A DNA stretch of 64,000 nucleotides from Streptoalloteichus tenebrarius (GCF_024171885.1 NZ_JAMTCP010000003.1:204629-268628); one strand, 5' to 3'; shown: positions 23,823-34,005, numbered from the stretch's first letter. Notes: generated by a model from the letters alone, not told the origin. Made by a program: numbers and translations.

Positions 23823-25013
23823 ATGCGTGTCCTGCGGTTGTCCTCGGTCTTCGAACCCGCGCGGGACGGGGAGTTGCCGCCGGCCCGCTTCGATCCCGTC
23901 GGCGGCATGCAGACCCACACCGGCGAGCTGACCCGCGCGCTCGACGCCCTCGGCGTGCGCCAGACCGTGGTCACCACGGGACCGCCGGGCAGGGTCCGGT
24001 GTTCCACGTTCGGCCGCCACGCCGTGCTCGTCCGGCTCGGAGCCGGCGTCGCCTGGTTCCGCCAGTGCTACGCCCTGCCGGCCGCCCGGCTCGTGCCCCG
24101 GCTGGCCGCGCGGGCCGACGTCGTGCACGCCCACCTCGGCGAGGACCTGGCGATCGTGCCGATCGCCGTCCTCGCGGCGCGCTGGCACCGCCTGCCCCTG
24201 GTGCTCACCATCCACAGCAGCCTCCGCCACACGTTGGCGGTCAACGGCTTCCGCTCCGCGTTGTTGCGCGTGGTGGGCGGCGTGCTGGAGGGATACGGCG
24301 AACACCGCGCGCACGCGGTGATCACCCTCACCACGCGTCTCGCCCGCCTGCTCGCGGCGGACGGCGTCGCCCCGGAGCGGCTGCACGTGATCCCGTCCGG
24401 GGTTCGGCGCGCGCTGTTCCACACCGTCGACGGCGCTCCGCTGGCCGACGTGCCCCGGCCCCGGGTGCTGTTCCTCGGCCGACTGCACCGGCAGAAGGGC
24501 GTGGCCGATCTCGTCCGCGCGCTCACGCTCGTCCCGTCGGCGCGGCTCGTGCTGGCGGGCGACGGCCCGGAGCGGGACCGCCTCGCGCGGCTGGCGGACG
24601 CGCTGGGCGTGGCGGACCGGGTGCGGTTCCTCGGGTTCGTCCCGCACGACCGGGTGCCCTCCCTGCTCCGGGACGCCGACCTGCTGGTCATGCCGTCGCG
24701 GTACGAGGAGTTGGGCACGGCGCTGGTGGAGGCCCGGCACGTCGGGGTGCCCGTGGTGGCCACGCGCGTGGGCGGCATCCCGGACGTCGTGCGGGACGGC
24801 GTCGACGGCCTGCTCGTCCCGCCCGGTGACATTCCCGCGCTGGCCTGCGCCCTGCACCGGCTGGTGCACGACCCGGCCCTGGCGCGGCGGCTGGCCCGGC
24901 AGGCGCGCGCCCACGCCGACCAGTACACGTGGGAGGTCCTGGCGGGGCAGGTGCTCGACGTCTACCGCGAGGTGCTGCGCGAACGCGCGTTGACCCCGCA
25001 GGGGGACGGGTGA
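23823..25013 (+). CDS. GT4-family glycosyltransferase
   Basis: 396 aa. GT-B fold: N-terminal G-G-M-Q-T-H-T-G-E-L acceptor region, HAHLGEDLA strand, LFLGRLHRQKGVADLVRA at the start of the donor domain, and the donor EX7E motif in SRYEELGTALVEA. The ATG at 23823 has GGAAGGGGG upstream; the earlier ATG at 23818 is out of frame. Transfers a sugar from an activated donor, product unknown. First of a group of four glycosyltransferases, 4 nt before the next. Confidence 0.9.
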   Translation: MRVLRLSSVFEPARDGELPPARFDPVGGMQTHTGELTRALDALGVRQTVVTTGPPGRVRCSTFGRHAVLVRLGAGVAWFRQCYALPAARLVPRLAARADVVHAHLGEDLAIVPIAVLAARWHRLPLVLTIHSSLRHTLAVNGFRSALLRVVGGVLEGYGEHRAHAVITLTTRLARLLAADGVAPERLHVIPSGVRRALFHTVDGAPLADVPRPRVLFLGRLHRQKGVADLVRALTLVPSARLVLAGDGPERDRLARLADALGVADRVRFLGFVPHDRVPSLLRDADLLVMPSRYEELGTALVEARHVGVPVVATRVGGIPDVVRDGVDGLLVPPGDIPALACALHRLVHDPALARRLARQARAHADQYTWEVLAGQVLDVYREVLRERALTPQGDG

Positions 25014-25017
25014 TTCC

Positions 25018-26223
25018 ATGGCCGACCCGTCGCCGCCTCCGGACGGCGTTCCCCCAGTTCCCCTTGTTCCCCCTGTTCCTCCAGTTCCCGCGCCTGGCCA
25101 TGAGATCAGGGCCGTGTTCATTGTGGACAGTGACGCGTTCGGCGGCGCCGAGATCTACGTGCGACGGCTCGTGCGGCTGGCCCCGCCCTGGTTGCGTTGC
25201 CACGTCGTGGTGAGCGAGGAGGTGTCCGAGCACTTCGTCGGCCGCTTCCCAGGAACAGACGTCGTGGTCGTGCCACTCGCCCGACACCGGCCGACAGCAC
25301 CTGCGATCACCGAGGCGTTGGCCGCGTTGCATCCAGACGTCGTGCACGTGAACCTGGTTGACCCGGCGAGCAACCAGGCGGCGCTGTCCGCCGCGCTCGC
25401 GCTCGCGCCGACGGTCGCCACCCTGCACCTGGAGGGGGAGACCGGCCACGGCTCCGCCTGCGACCGGCTCCAACGCACCTACAGCCGGCTCACCTCCGTC
25501 ATCGCACCCTCGGAGCCGATCGCACGCCAGCTCGTCGGGACGCTCGGCGTCCCTCCCGCGCGCGTCGTCCGGGTGCGGCACGGAGTCGACATCCCGCCCC
25601 GCCCCCGACCTCCGGTCGACCACGAACCACCCGTCGTGGTCGCCGTCGGCCGTCTGACGCCGCAGAAGGGGTTCGACCTGCTGTTCGACGCCGTCGCGGA
25701 ACTGTGCGCGCGAGGACGTCGGCTCCGGGTGGTCGTCGCGGGCGAGGGCCGCGACGCCGCCGCGCTCCGCGACCGGGCCGACGGACTGCCGGTCGAGTTC
25801 AGGGGACTCTGCCGGGACGTGCCGGCCCTGCTGGCCTCCGGCGACGTGTTCTGCCTGCCGTCGCGCCGGGAGGCGTTGTCGTTGGCGTTGCTGGAGGCGG
25901 CGGCCGTGGGGCTGCCGGCGGTCACCACGGACGTCGGCGACCACCGGTCGGCGTTGGCCGGGGCGGCCTTGATCGTCCCGCCCGGCGATCGGATCGCGCT
26001 GACCGAGGCGCTCGGGCACCTGCTCGGGGACGTGGCGTTGCGGCGCGAGCTGGGAGCCAGGGCGCGGGAGCGCGCGGTGCGGGACTTCGACGCGCGCGGA
26101 ATGGCGGCGCGGACGGCGGCGGTGCTGGCCAGCGCGGCGCTCACCACAGTAGACGGTCCACTTCGGACAGAACAGCGTCGGCGGGGAGGCGGAGGGCACA
26201 CCGGAAGTCGATGGGGCAGGTGA
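25018..26223 (+). CDS. GT4-family glycosyltransferase
   Basis: 401 aa. A Pro-rich N-terminus (PPPDGVPPVPLVPPVPPVP) is followed by DAFGGAEIYVRRL (acceptor domain), VAVGRLTPQKGFDLLFDA and SRREALSLALLEA (donor EX7E site). Starts 4 nt after the preceding glycosyltransferase, so co-translated. Its last 27 codons overlap the convergent GT9 gene by 83 bp; the Arg/Gly-rich tail there is probably not structural. Confidence 0.88.
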   Translation: MADPSPPPDGVPPVPLVPPVPPVPAPGHEIRAVFIVDSDAFGGAEIYVRRLVRLAPPWLRCHVVVSEEVSEHFVGRFPGTDVVVVPLARHRPTAPAITEALAALHPDVVHVNLVDPASNQAALSAALALAPTVATLHLEGETGHGSACDRLQRTYSRLTSVIAPSEPIARQLVGTLGVPPARVVRVRHGVDIPPRPRPPVDHEPPVVVAVGRLTPQKGFDLLFDAVAELCARGRRLRVVVAGEGRDAAALRDRADGLPVEFRGLCRDVPALLASGDVFCLPSRREALSLALLEAAAVGLPAVTTDVGDHRSALAGAALIVPPGDRIALTEALGHLLGDVALRRELGARARERAVRDFDARGMAARTAAVLASAALTTVDGPLRTEQRRRGGGGHTGSRWGR

Positions 26224-27172
26224 GATGCGGACAGGGGTTGCAGCCAACCGCGACCCGGCAGACGCGGTGCCGGGGGCCGGGGTGCGCCCAGCGGACGGGG
26301 TCGCCGGAGAGGAAGACGACCACGGTCGGCGTACCCACGGCGGCGGCGAGATGGGCTGGGCCGGTGTCGTTGCCCACGAGCAGGGCCGCGTGCCGCAGGA
26401 CCAGCGCGTAACCGCCGAGCGACGTCCGTCCGGTCAGGTCGTGCGCCGGCCGGCGCATCGCGCCGCGCACGGCGTCGGCGAGGTCGCGCTCGCCGGCGAC
26501 CCCGCCGATCACCACCGCGTACCCGCGCTCGACCAGCGCATCGCCCACCTGGGCGAACCGGTCGGTCGGCCAGCGCCGGCTCGCACAGCTCGCCCCGGGG
26601 TGCAGCACGACGTAGCGGCCGGGCCGCAGCCCGTGCTCCAAGGCCAGACGTCGGAACTCCTCGTCATCACCGGGCAGGGTGGTGAACACCATCCGGTCGG
26701 CGTCTGGCCGCAGCCGCACCCCCAGATGCTCCACGCAGCGCAGGTGCCGCCAGACCTCGTGCTCCTCCCGGGGGTAGGCCAGATAGGTGGGGGCGTCCTC
26801 GTCCCGCCACCACCCCTCGGCCCGGAACCCGCCCCGCGCCGTCGCGCCGAGTCGCGCGGTGACCTCGTTGGCCGCCGGGTTGTCCCCGTAGGTCTGGATC
26901 GCCAGGTCGAAGCGGCGCTCCCTGGCCAGGCGCAGGAACCTCGGCCACGCCAGCGGGTCCGGCGGCCGCTCCGGGATGCCCGGGAAGCCGGGGAACGGCA
27001 GCAGCTCGTCGACCTCGCGCCGCATGTGCGCCAGCAGCGGGGCGGTCTCGGGCCAGGTGATCACGGTGACCCGCAGGTCGGGCCGGAACGCGCGCAGCGC
27101 CCGCCACGCGGGCCACGAGCAGAGCAGGTCCCCCAACCCGACCCGGGGGCGCACGAGCGCCACCCGGCGCAC
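26141..27172 (-). CDS. GT9-family (heptosyltransferase-like) glycosyltransferase
   Basis: 343 aa from GTG 27172. N-terminal VALVRPRVGLGDLLCSWPAW matches the ADP-heptose-type family opening; VVLHPGASCASRRWP and LLVGNDTGPAHLAAAVGTPTV form the donor site. Actinomycetes lack LPS heptose, so it likely adds a sugar to another envelope glycan. A CPHLTCPIDFRC cluster near the end is Cys-rich. Divergent from the GT2 gene by 45 nt and convergent with the GT4 gene. Confidence 0.88.
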   Translation of the reverse strand: MRRVALVRPRVGLGDLLCSWPAWRALRAFRPDLRVTVITWPETAPLLAHMRREVDELLPFPGFPGIPERPPDPLAWPRFLRLARERRFDLAIQTYGDNPAANEVTARLGATARGGFRAEGWWRDEDAPTYLAYPREEHEVWRHLRCVEHLGVRLRPDADRMVFTTLPGDDEEFRRLALEHGLRPGRYVVLHPGASCASRRWPTDRFAQVGDALVERGYAVVIGGVAGERDLADAVRGAMRRPAHDLTGRTSLGGYALVLRHAALLVGNDTGPAHLAAAVGTPTVVVFLSGDPVRWAHPGPRHRVCRVAVGCNPCPHLTCPIDFRCALRLPADAVLSEVDRLLW

Positions 27173-27217
27173 GCGCGGGTCGCGCAGCGGCGGCGGGAAC
27201 CGAGGGTCAGCGTCCTG

Positions 27218-29020
27218 ATGCCGGCCTACGGCCAGGCGGCCTTCCTCGGCAGGGCCGTCGGCAGCCTGTTCGCGCAGACCTGCCCCGACTGGGAACTGGT
27301 GGTCGTGGACGACGGGTCGCCCGACGACACGCGCGCCGCGCTCCGGCCGTTCCTGTCCGACCCCCGCGTGCGGTGCCACCGGCTGCCCGACAACCGCGGC
27401 CTCGGGGCCGCGCTCAACGTCGGGCTGGGGCTGGCCCGCGCCCCGCTCGTCGCCTACCTGCCCTGTGACGACCTCGTCCATCCCGACCACCTCGCCGCGC
27501 TGCTGGCCGTGCTCGCCAACGAACGGATCGTGCTGGCCTGGTCCGGTGTCCGCCACCACAGCGGCCTGACCAGCCAGGCGGGTCCGGAGGGGCACGGCCT
27601 GCAACTCGTGCAGGTCATGCACCGGCGCACCCCGGACCGCTGGCGGGAGCGCGACGACGTGGAGAGCGACGACCTGGAGGAGCTGTTCTGGAACGCGCTG
27701 CGCGCCAGGGGAGGAGCCGCCGGCACCGGGCGGGTGACCTGTGTGTGGACCGACCACCCCGGGCAACGGCACAAGGCGATCCGGGAACGCCACGACGGCG
27801 GGCTCAACGTCTTCCGGCACCGCTACCGGGTCCGGCAGCCCTTGCGCTTCCACTCGCGGGACTCCGGCCTGGTCGACGAGGTCGCGCTGTACCGAAGGTT
27901 CCGGGAGTGGCGCCCGCCGCGCGCCGACGGCCTCCGGATTGTGCTGGTCGGGGAGCTGTCGTTCCACCCGGAACGGGTCCTCGCGCTGGTCGAGCGCGGT
28001 GCCCGGCTGTACGGGCTGTGGACCTCGGACGGCCTCGGCTCGAACGCCGTCGGCCCGATGCCGTTCGGTCACGTGACGGATCTGCCGCGCGACGACTGGC
28101 GCGCCGCCCTGCGCCGGCTGCGGCCGGACCTGCTCTACGCGCAGCTCAACTGGCGGGCCGTGCCCTTCGCCCACGAGGTGCTCGACGCGGCGGGCGGCGT
28201 GCCGTTCGTCTGGCACTTCAAGGAGTCGCCCCAGCTCAGCATCGCGCGCGGGGAGTGGGGCCAGCTCGCGGCGCTCTGCGCCCGCGCGCACGCCGTGATC
28301 TTCTCCAGCCCCGAGGAGCGGGAGTGGTTCCACCTCGCGCTGCCCGGTCGCCTCGACGCGGAGCGCACCCACGTCCTGGACGGCAGCCTGCCCAAGGCGG
28401 ACTGGTTCGCCGGAGAGCCAGCGCCCCGACTGTCCTCAGTGGACGGAGAGCCGCACACGGTGGTGCTCGGCCGCCCGCTCGGGCTCGACCCCGACCTCCT
28501 CGACGCGCTGCGCGCGCACCACGTCCACGTCCACTTCCACGGGCTCAGCGACGGGCCGGGTCCCCAGGGGCAGTGGCGCTCCTGGCTCGGCACGGCGTTG
28601 CGCCGGGGCGCCGGCTACGTGCACGTGCACGCCGCGGTCGACCAGCGGGGCTGGCTGCCGGTGCTGTCCCGGTACGACGCGGGCTGGACGCACCTCTTCA
28701 CCAGCCACAACGACGGCGACCTGCGCCGTGCCACGTGGGACGACCTCAACTGCCCCGCCCGGATCGGCACGCTCATGGCGGCCGGGCTGCCGATGCTCCA
28801 CCGGCGCAGCCCGGGGTCCACGGTGGCCGTCGCCCGCCTCGTGGAGCGCCTGGGGATCGGCCTGCTCTACGAGGACGTTGAGGACCTGTGCGCACAGCTC
28901 CACGAGCCGAGCCAGGTGAGGGCCGCGCGTGACGCGGTCAGTGCGCACCGCCACCGGTTCACGTTCGACCACCACGCCGACGCGCTGCTCGCCTTGTTCG
29001 AGCGGCTGGCCGGCGGCTGA
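27218..29020 (+). CDS. Two-domain glycosyltransferase: GT2 fused to a GT-B-like domain
   Basis: 600 aa from ATG 27218, the only standard start near the domain. The GT2 part shows MPAYGQAAFL, VVVDDGSPDD and PCDD (donor/metal DxD-like). Residues ~230-600 form a second domain with VLVGELSFHPERV, HFKESPQ and a late WTHLFTSHNDGDL...MAAGLPMLHR region resembling GT-B enzymes. The start lacks the usual VSV strand preceding the ATG, so the true start may be a non-standard codon a few residues earlier. Confidence 0.8.
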   Translation: MPAYGQAAFLGRAVGSLFAQTCPDWELVVVDDGSPDDTRAALRPFLSDPRVRCHRLPDNRGLGAALNVGLGLARAPLVAYLPCDDLVHPDHLAALLAVLANERIVLAWSGVRHHSGLTSQAGPEGHGLQLVQVMHRRTPDRWRERDDVESDDLEELFWNALRARGGAAGTGRVTCVWTDHPGQRHKAIRERHDGGLNVFRHRYRVRQPLRFHSRDSGLVDEVALYRRFREWRPPRADGLRIVLVGELSFHPERVLALVERGARLYGLWTSDGLGSNAVGPMPFGHVTDLPRDDWRAALRRLRPDLLYAQLNWRAVPFAHEVLDAAGGVPFVWHFKESPQLSIARGEWGQLAALCARAHAVIFSSPEEREWFHLALPGRLDAERTHVLDGSLPKADWFAGEPAPRLSSVDGEPHTVVLGRPLGLDPDLLDALRAHHVHVHFHGLSDGPGPQGQWRSWLGTALRRGAGYVHVHAAVDQRGWLPVLSRYDAGWTHLFTSHNDGDLRRATWDDLNCPARIGTLMAAGLPMLHRRSPGSTVAVARLVERLGIGLLYEDVEDLCAQLHEPSQVRAARDAVSAHRHRFTFDHHADALLALFERLAGG

Positions 29021-29036
29021 GCGGGGAGAGGACGTC

Positions 29037-29960
29037 ATGCGACTGCGGCTGGGACGCGACAACTACGACATCACCTACCGGCCCCTGGTGATGGGCATCC
29101 TCAACCGCACCACGGACTCCTTCTACGACGCCGGGCGCTACTGGCACCTGGACGATCTGTTGCGCCACGCCGAGGACCTGGTCGCGGACGGCGCGGACCT
29201 GCTCGACGTGGGCGCCCGCCCCGGCGGGGTCGGGGTGCGCGAGGTCTCCGTCGCCGAGGAACTGGACCTCGTGGAGGAGACCGTCGCCGCCCTGCGGTCG
29301 CGGGTCACCGTGCCGTTGTCCGTCGACACCCGCCGCGCCGTCGTGGCGGAACGCGCCTTCCGCGTCGGAGCCGTCGTCGGCAACGACATGAGCGGCTTCC
29401 GCGATCCCGACTACCTCGCCGTGGCCGCGTCCTTCGGCGCGACCGTCGTCGCCACCCACATCCGGCTCCCGCCCGGCGTCCCCGACCCCGAGCCGGTCTA
29501 CGACGACGTGGTCTCCGACGTCCGCGCGGCGCTGCGCCACCTCGCGTCGCTGGCGAGGGACGCGGGCCTGTCCCGGGAGCAGGTGATCCTGGACCCCGGT
29601 CTCGACCTGGGCAAGACGTGGTGGCAGTCGGTGCGCCTGCTCGCCGCGATGGACCGCTACGCGGCGCTCGGCCACCCGCTGCTGCTGGGCGCGTCCCACA
29701 AGATCTTCCTCGGGCGGCTGCTCGGGCTCGACACGCACGAGCGGGGACCGGCGAGCGTGGCGGCCGCGACGATCGGCGCGCTGCGTGGCTGCCGGGTGCT
29801 GCGGGTGCACGACGTGCGCGGTGCTCGGCAGGCCGCCGACCTCGTCGCGGCGATCCTGCGCGCGGACGAGGAGAACGCCGACAGCACAGGGGGCGCGCGG
29901 AGCGGGAGCGCGTCCGGCGAGGGGAACGCTGGTCGCCGGACGGAACGCGCCACCCAGTAG
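29037..29960 (+). CDS. Dihydropteroate synthase-family protein, non-canonical
   Basis: 307 aa, GGGGAGAGG before the ATG. DHPS landmarks are present but altered: GILNRTTDSFYD (usual NVTPDSFSDGG), DVGARPGG (usual ESTRPG), LSVDTR, NDMSGF, LDPGLDLGKT, and GASHKIFLG (usual SRK). FolP condenses pterin and p-aminobenzoate; the loss of the Pro in TPDSF and the Arg of SRK suggests a changed substrate, as in actinobacterial FolP2-like paralogues. Starts 16 nt after the glycosyltransferase, so part of that operon. The last 35 residues are low-complexity. Confidence 0.8.
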   Translation: MRLRLGRDNYDITYRPLVMGILNRTTDSFYDAGRYWHLDDLLRHAEDLVADGADLLDVGARPGGVGVREVSVAEELDLVEETVAALRSRVTVPLSVDTRRAVVAERAFRVGAVVGNDMSGFRDPDYLAVAASFGATVVATHIRLPPGVPDPEPVYDDVVSDVRAALRHLASLARDAGLSREQVILDPGLDLGKTWWQSVRLLAAMDRYAALGHPLLLGASHKIFLGRLLGLDTHERGPASVAAATIGALRGCRVLRVHDVRGARQAADLVAAILRADEENADSTGGARSGSASGEGNAGRRTERATQ

Positions 29961-29989
29961 TCAACCCGTGGGGGGGAAGACCGCCGAAT

Positions 29990-30006
29990 CTGTCCACAGA
30001 GGACAG
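29990..30006 (+). terminator. Short hairpin after the DHPS-like gene
   Basis: CTGTCC-ACAGA-GGACAG, 30 nt past the stop. Stem of 6 bp, no T-run; same shape as the hairpins at 36779 and 38600. Confidence 0.5.
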
Positions 30007-30144
30007 TCGCTTGTCGACGGGACACCCGAGACCGGCGGACGGGACACCCGAGACCGGCAGGAGGTCACAGGACGCCGCAGGACGCCGCCCCCGCCCGGAC
30101 CGTCGCGGGGCCGAGGCGGGGGCGGCGCGGGATGGTCAGGTCCG

Positions 30145-32295
30145 TCAGGCCGGCACGCCGTCGGTGCTGCGATCCCAGGCGCGGTGCCGCGCCAGCGCCT
30201 CGCAGAACGCGTCGGCGAACTCCGTCGGCAGGTCGCCGCGCGCCGCCGAGGACGTCACGACGCCCTGGTCGACGACGACCGACTCGTCGTCCCTGGCCAG
30301 CTTGACGCTCGCCCACGGCTGGTCGAGCAGGTCGATCCCGGCGCCGAAGGCCGCCACCGGCTTGTGGTGCTTGAACGCCTCGGCCACGAAGTGCACGGCG
30401 TAGCCGTCGGAGGCCAGCATCCGCACGCTGTCCGGACCGCACGGCACCACCACGCCGTCGTAGAGCACCGACGCCATCGTGTTGATCGCCCGGTCCACCG
30501 GGAGCTCCTCGCCGTCGGCCGTCCGCACCGCGCCGTCGTGCGGCGCCAGCAACTCGGGCATGGTCCCGCGTTCCCTGAGCTGCTCCACCAGCGTCCGCAC
30601 CCCGACGCCGTCCACGCCCTCCGCGACGAGGATGGCGACCTTCCTGGTGGCGGGGCTGACCGTGCCGCCCAGGGACATGGTGATCTGGCTCAGCGCGGGG
30701 GAGCTGCGCCCGTGGTTCGGCGTGACCTCGCGCTCCGGCGGGTTCACGCCGACGCCGTTGGCCACCATGACCGCCAGGTTGTGGTCGACGTGGTTGAGCT
30801 GGTCGACCACGGCCTGGCGCACGTGCTTGTGGTCGACGTGGCCCAGCTCGAACCGGAAGGCCGCGACGATGTGCTTCTTCTCCGGCTCGGTCATGCTGTT
30901 CCAGAACAGCGTCGCCTGGCTGTAGAAGTCCTTGAAGCTCTCGCTGCGCTTGCGGATCTTGTGGCCCTCGACCTTCTCCTGGTAGTGGGAGAAGACCTCG
31001 GCCCCCGGCGCGGCCAGCGCCGGGCAGCCCCCGCCCAGGCTGTTCTTGAAGTAGCTCGTCCGTCCCTTGTGGATGAACGACTGGTGGTAGCCGTCGCGCT
31101 GGTTGTTGGTGACCGGCGCGACCGGCCGGTTCACCGGGATCTGCGGGAAGTTCGGCCCGCCCAGCCGGATGAGCTGGGTGTCCAGGTAGGAGAAGTTCCG
31201 CGCCTGCAACAGCGGGTCGTTGGTGAAGTCGATGCCGGGCACGACGTTCGCGGTGTGGAACGCGACCTGCTCGGTCTCGGCGAAGAAGTTGTCCGGGTTC
31301 CGGTTCAACGTCATCCGCCCCACCGGGCGGACCGGGACCTGCTCCTCGGGAATGATCTTGGTTGAGTCCAGCAGGTCGAAGTCGAACGCGAACTCGTCGC
31401 TCTCCGGCACGAGCTGCACGCCCAGCTCGTACTCGGGGAACTGCCCGGTCTCGATCGCCTCCCACAGGTCGCGCCGGTTGTAGTCGGGGTCCTTGCCGCC
31501 GATCTTCTGGCACTCGTCCCACACCAGCGAGTGCACGCCGAGCACCGGCTTCCAGTGGAACTTCACGAACGTGCCGCGCCCCTCGGCGTTGACCAGCCGG
31601 AAGGTGTGGACGCCGAAGCCCTGCATCATCCGGTAGCTGCGCGGCAGCGCCCGGTCGGACATCAGCCACATGATCATGTGCAGTGACTCGGGCTGGAGCG
31701 AGACGAAGTCCCAGAACGTGTCGTGCGCCGACTGGGCCTGCGGGATCTCGTTGTGCGGCTCCGGCTTCACCGCGTGCACGAAGTCGGGGAACTTGATCCC
31801 GTCCTGGATGAAGAACACCGGCATGTTGTTCCCAACCAGGTCGTAGTTGCCCTGCCGGGTGTAGAACTTCGTCGCGAACCCCCGCACGTCCCGCACGGTG
31901 TCGGCCGAGCCACGCGACCCGGCCACCGTGGAGAACCGGACGAAGGTCGGGGTCCGCACGGCCGGGTTGGTCAGGAACTCCGCGACCGTGTACTCGGCGA
32001 GCCAGTCGTCGTAGGGCTGGAAGACCCCGTACGCGCCCGCGCCGCGCGCGTGCACCACCCGTTCGGGAATGCGTTCGTGGTCGAAGTGGGTGATCTTCTC
32101 CCGCGCGTGGAAGTCCTCCAGCAGGGTCGGCCCGCGCTCACCGACGGTCAACGCGTCGTCGGTGTGGTCGATCCGCACCCCCTGGTCGGTGGTCAGCTCG
32201 GTGCCGGTCAGGTCGAGCCGCACGTCGTCGAGCTGGCGCTGCTTGTCGTCCGCCCCGCCAGGGTCGGTGTCCCGTCGATCGGACGAGGTTGACAT
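30145..32295 (-). CDS. katE: Large-subunit catalase (KatE type)
   Basis: 716 aa, the length of large-subunit monofunctional catalases. Residues ~60-570 hold the heme domain with [15 protein letters not shown] (active-site His), [11 protein letters not shown] and the proximal-Tyr region [18 protein letters not shown]. The C-terminal flavodoxin-like/DJ-1-like domain starts near [12 protein letters not shown]. Breaks down hydrogen peroxide in the cytoplasm. The ATG at 32295 has GGAGG 5 nt upstream; the GTG at 32301 overlaps that site. The long intergenic region to the next gene holds its promoter. Confidence 0.95.
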   Translation of the reverse strand: MSTSSDRRDTDPGGADDKQRQLDDVRLDLTGTELTTDQGVRIDHTDDALTVGERGPTLLEDFHAREKITHFDHERIPERVVHARGAGAYGVFQPYDDWLAEYTVAEFLTNPAVRTPTFVRFSTVAGSRGSADTVRDVRGFATKFYTRQGNYDLVGNNMPVFFIQDGIKFPDFVHAVKPEPHNEIPQAQSAHDTFWDFVSLQPESLHMIMWLMSDRALPRSYRMMQGFGVHTFRLVNAEGRGTFVKFHWKPVLGVHSLVWDECQKIGGKDPDYNRRDLWEAIETGQFPEYELGVQLVPESDEFAFDFDLLDSTKIIPEEQVPVRPVGRMTLNRNPDNFFAETEQVAFHTANVVPGIDFTNDPLLQARNFSYLDTQLIRLGGPNFPQIPVNRPVAPVTNNQRDGYHQSFIHKGRTSYFKNSLGGGCPALAAPGAEVFSHYQEKVEGHKIRKRSESFKDFYSQATLFWNSMTEPEKKHIVAAFRFELGHVDHKHVRQAVVDQLNHVDHNLAVMVANGVGVNPPEREVTPNHGRSSPALSQITMSLGGTVSPATRKVAILVAEGVDGVGVRTLVEQLRERGTMPELLAPHDGAVRTADGEELPVDRAINTMASVLYDGVVVPCGPDSVRMLASDGYAVHFVAEAFKHHKPVAAFGAGIDLLDQPWASVKLARDDESVVVDQGVVTSSAARGDLPTEFADAFCEALARHRAWDRSTDGVPA

Positions 32296-32574
32296 GCGCA
32301 CCTCCGCATCAGGTCTGCCTGGTCACGCCGCTCCCGTGACGAGCCGGGGGAGGCGTCGCGGGTGCCCTCGCGCCCTCGCGACCCCGCACACCCAGTGGCC
32401 CCCCGCGGCGAGTGCGTGGCGCGCGCGGCGTCGCCCGCGCGCCGGAAGGGGCGTACCCGTCCGGACCAGCCGGGAAACCCGGCGTACCCGGCGTGAGGGG
32501 GTGACGCGGCCGTGGGGCGCGCACGCGACGGGCGGGCCGGGGAAGCCCCGGCCCGCCCGTGCGCGTGACCGTGT

Positions 32575-32700
32575 CAGTCCTGGTCAGTCCTGGTCAGTCC
32601 TCGTCCGTCTGATCGGTCCTGGTCGGTCCTGTGTCGCTCCGGTCGGTCCTGTGCTGGTCCGGTCGGTCCTGTGTCGGTCCTGACTGGTCCTGCTCAGTGG
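32575..32700. repeat. Degenerate GGTCNGTCCTG repeats
   Basis: About ten imperfect copies of a 10-12-bp GGTCAGTCCTG/GGTCGGTCCTG motif fill the space between the M20 peptidase stop and the katE promoter side. The segment 32302-32574 shows no gene. Similar motifs recur in other gene ends of this window. Confidence 0.7.
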
Positions 32701-33893
32701 TCGGAGGCGGTGGCGGCCTCCTGCGGCGTGGTCGTCGCGAGCCGGGCGACCACCCCGGCGACCAGCGCCGCCTGGTACGGCATCCGGTCGACCAGCACGT
32801 GCTCGGTCCTGGCGTGCGCGCCGCCACCGACCGCGCCAACCCCGTCGAGCACCGGGCGGCCGAGGGCCGAGACGAAGTTGCCGTCGCTGGCGCCGCCGAC
32901 GCTGACCTCGTCGAGGACGCCGCCCAGCTCCCGGGCGACGCCCCTGGCGATGTCCAGCAGACCCCTGCTGCCGAGGTTGGGCGTCATCGGTGGCCGGTTC
33001 CACTCGCCCGTCACGCGCAGCTCGACCCGGGGGTCGCTGACCTCCATCCGGGCCAGCTCCCGCTCCACGCGGCGCATCTCCGCCTCGGTGCTCACCCGGA
33101 CGTCGACGTCGGCGTGGGCGCGGCCGGCCACCACGTTGGTGCGGGTGCCGCCGGCGACCACACCGGGGTTGAGCGTGGTGCCGGCCCCGGGGTCGGCGAT
33201 CGACCGCAGGGCCAGCAGCGCCTCGGCCAGCGCCGTCACCGCGCTCGCGCCCTTCTCCGGCTCCAGCCCGGCGTGCACCTCCACGCCCAGCGTCTCCACC
33301 CGGAACAGGCCGATGCCCTTGCGCCGGGTCTTGACCCGCCCGTCGACGCCGGGCTCGGGCACCAGGGTGGCGACCGCCGCCTCCGCGGCCCGCTCGATCA
33401 CCGGCCGGGAGCGCGTGCTGCCGATCTCCTCGTCCGGGGTGAACAGGAACCGCACGGCGGGGTGCGGGAGGCCGAGCCGACGCAGGGCCGCCACGGCCCA
33501 CACGGCCTGGACGATGCCGGCCTTCATGTCGAACGCGCCCGGCCCGCTGGCCACCCCGTCGACGACCGTGAACGGCCAGTCGGCCAGCGTGCCCGCCGGC
33601 CACACGGTGTCGTAATGGCCGACCACGAGGACCTCGCCGGCGTCCCCGGCGTCGCCCCGGACCACCGCCTCGACGATCCCCGCTCCGTCGTCGTCCGGCC
33701 GGAGTCGGCGCAGCGCCACGTCGGGCAGGCGGGTCGGCAGCCAGTCGTGCAGCAGGTCCGCGGTGCGGTCGAGATGGTCCTTGTCCGTGCTGGGCGACTC
33801 GCTGTCCACCAGCAGCGCCAGGTCGGCGACCAGGTCGTCAATCCGGGCGGTGAGCCAGCCCAGGGGCTGGTCCGTCGGCGTCGCCGACGTCAT
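32694..33893 (-). CDS. M20-family metallopeptidase (carboxypeptidase G2-like)
   Basis: 399 aa; start ATG 33893 with GGAGGA upstream, better than 33917. M20 metal ligands: GHYDTVW (His, Asp), FDMKAG, and the catalytic FTPDEEIGS; a dimerisation insert with ETLGVEVHAGLEPEKG matches the CPG2 pattern. These enzymes release glutamate from folate-like or acyl-glutamates. With the AbgT transporter directly upstream on the same strand, cleavage of p-aminobenzoyl-glutamate is likely (inference). Probably cytoplasmic; no signal peptide. Confidence 0.88.
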   Translation of the reverse strand: MTSATPTDQPLGWLTARIDDLVADLALLVDSESPSTDKDHLDRTADLLHDWLPTRLPDVALRRLRPDDDGAGIVEAVVRGDAGDAGEVLVVGHYDTVWPAGTLADWPFTVVDGVASGPGAFDMKAGIVQAVWAVAALRRLGLPHPAVRFLFTPDEEIGSTRSRPVIERAAEAAVATLVPEPGVDGRVKTRRKGIGLFRVETLGVEVHAGLEPEKGASAVTALAEALLALRSIADPGAGTTLNPGVVAGGTRTNVVAGRAHADVDVRVSTEAEMRRVERELARMEVSDPRVELRVTGEWNRPPMTPNLGSRGLLDIARGVARELGGVLDEVSVGGASDGNFVSALGRPVLDGVGAVGGGAHARTEHVLVDRMPYQAALVAGVVARLATTTPQEAATASDH

Positions 33894-34005
33894 GGGTGTC
33901 CTCCTCGGTGTCGACAAACAGTGCGGTCAGGTGCGGTCAACGGTCGTGGTCGACGTCGGTCGACGGTCATGGTCGACGGTCGCCGTCGACGGGGCGGTCG
34001 GCGGC

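Noticed and set aside
27173-28372. Upstream extension of the GT9 frame to a 743-residue protein
   Set aside because: The extra 400 codons are antisense to the GT2 gene; the GT9 domain begins naturally at GTG 27172.
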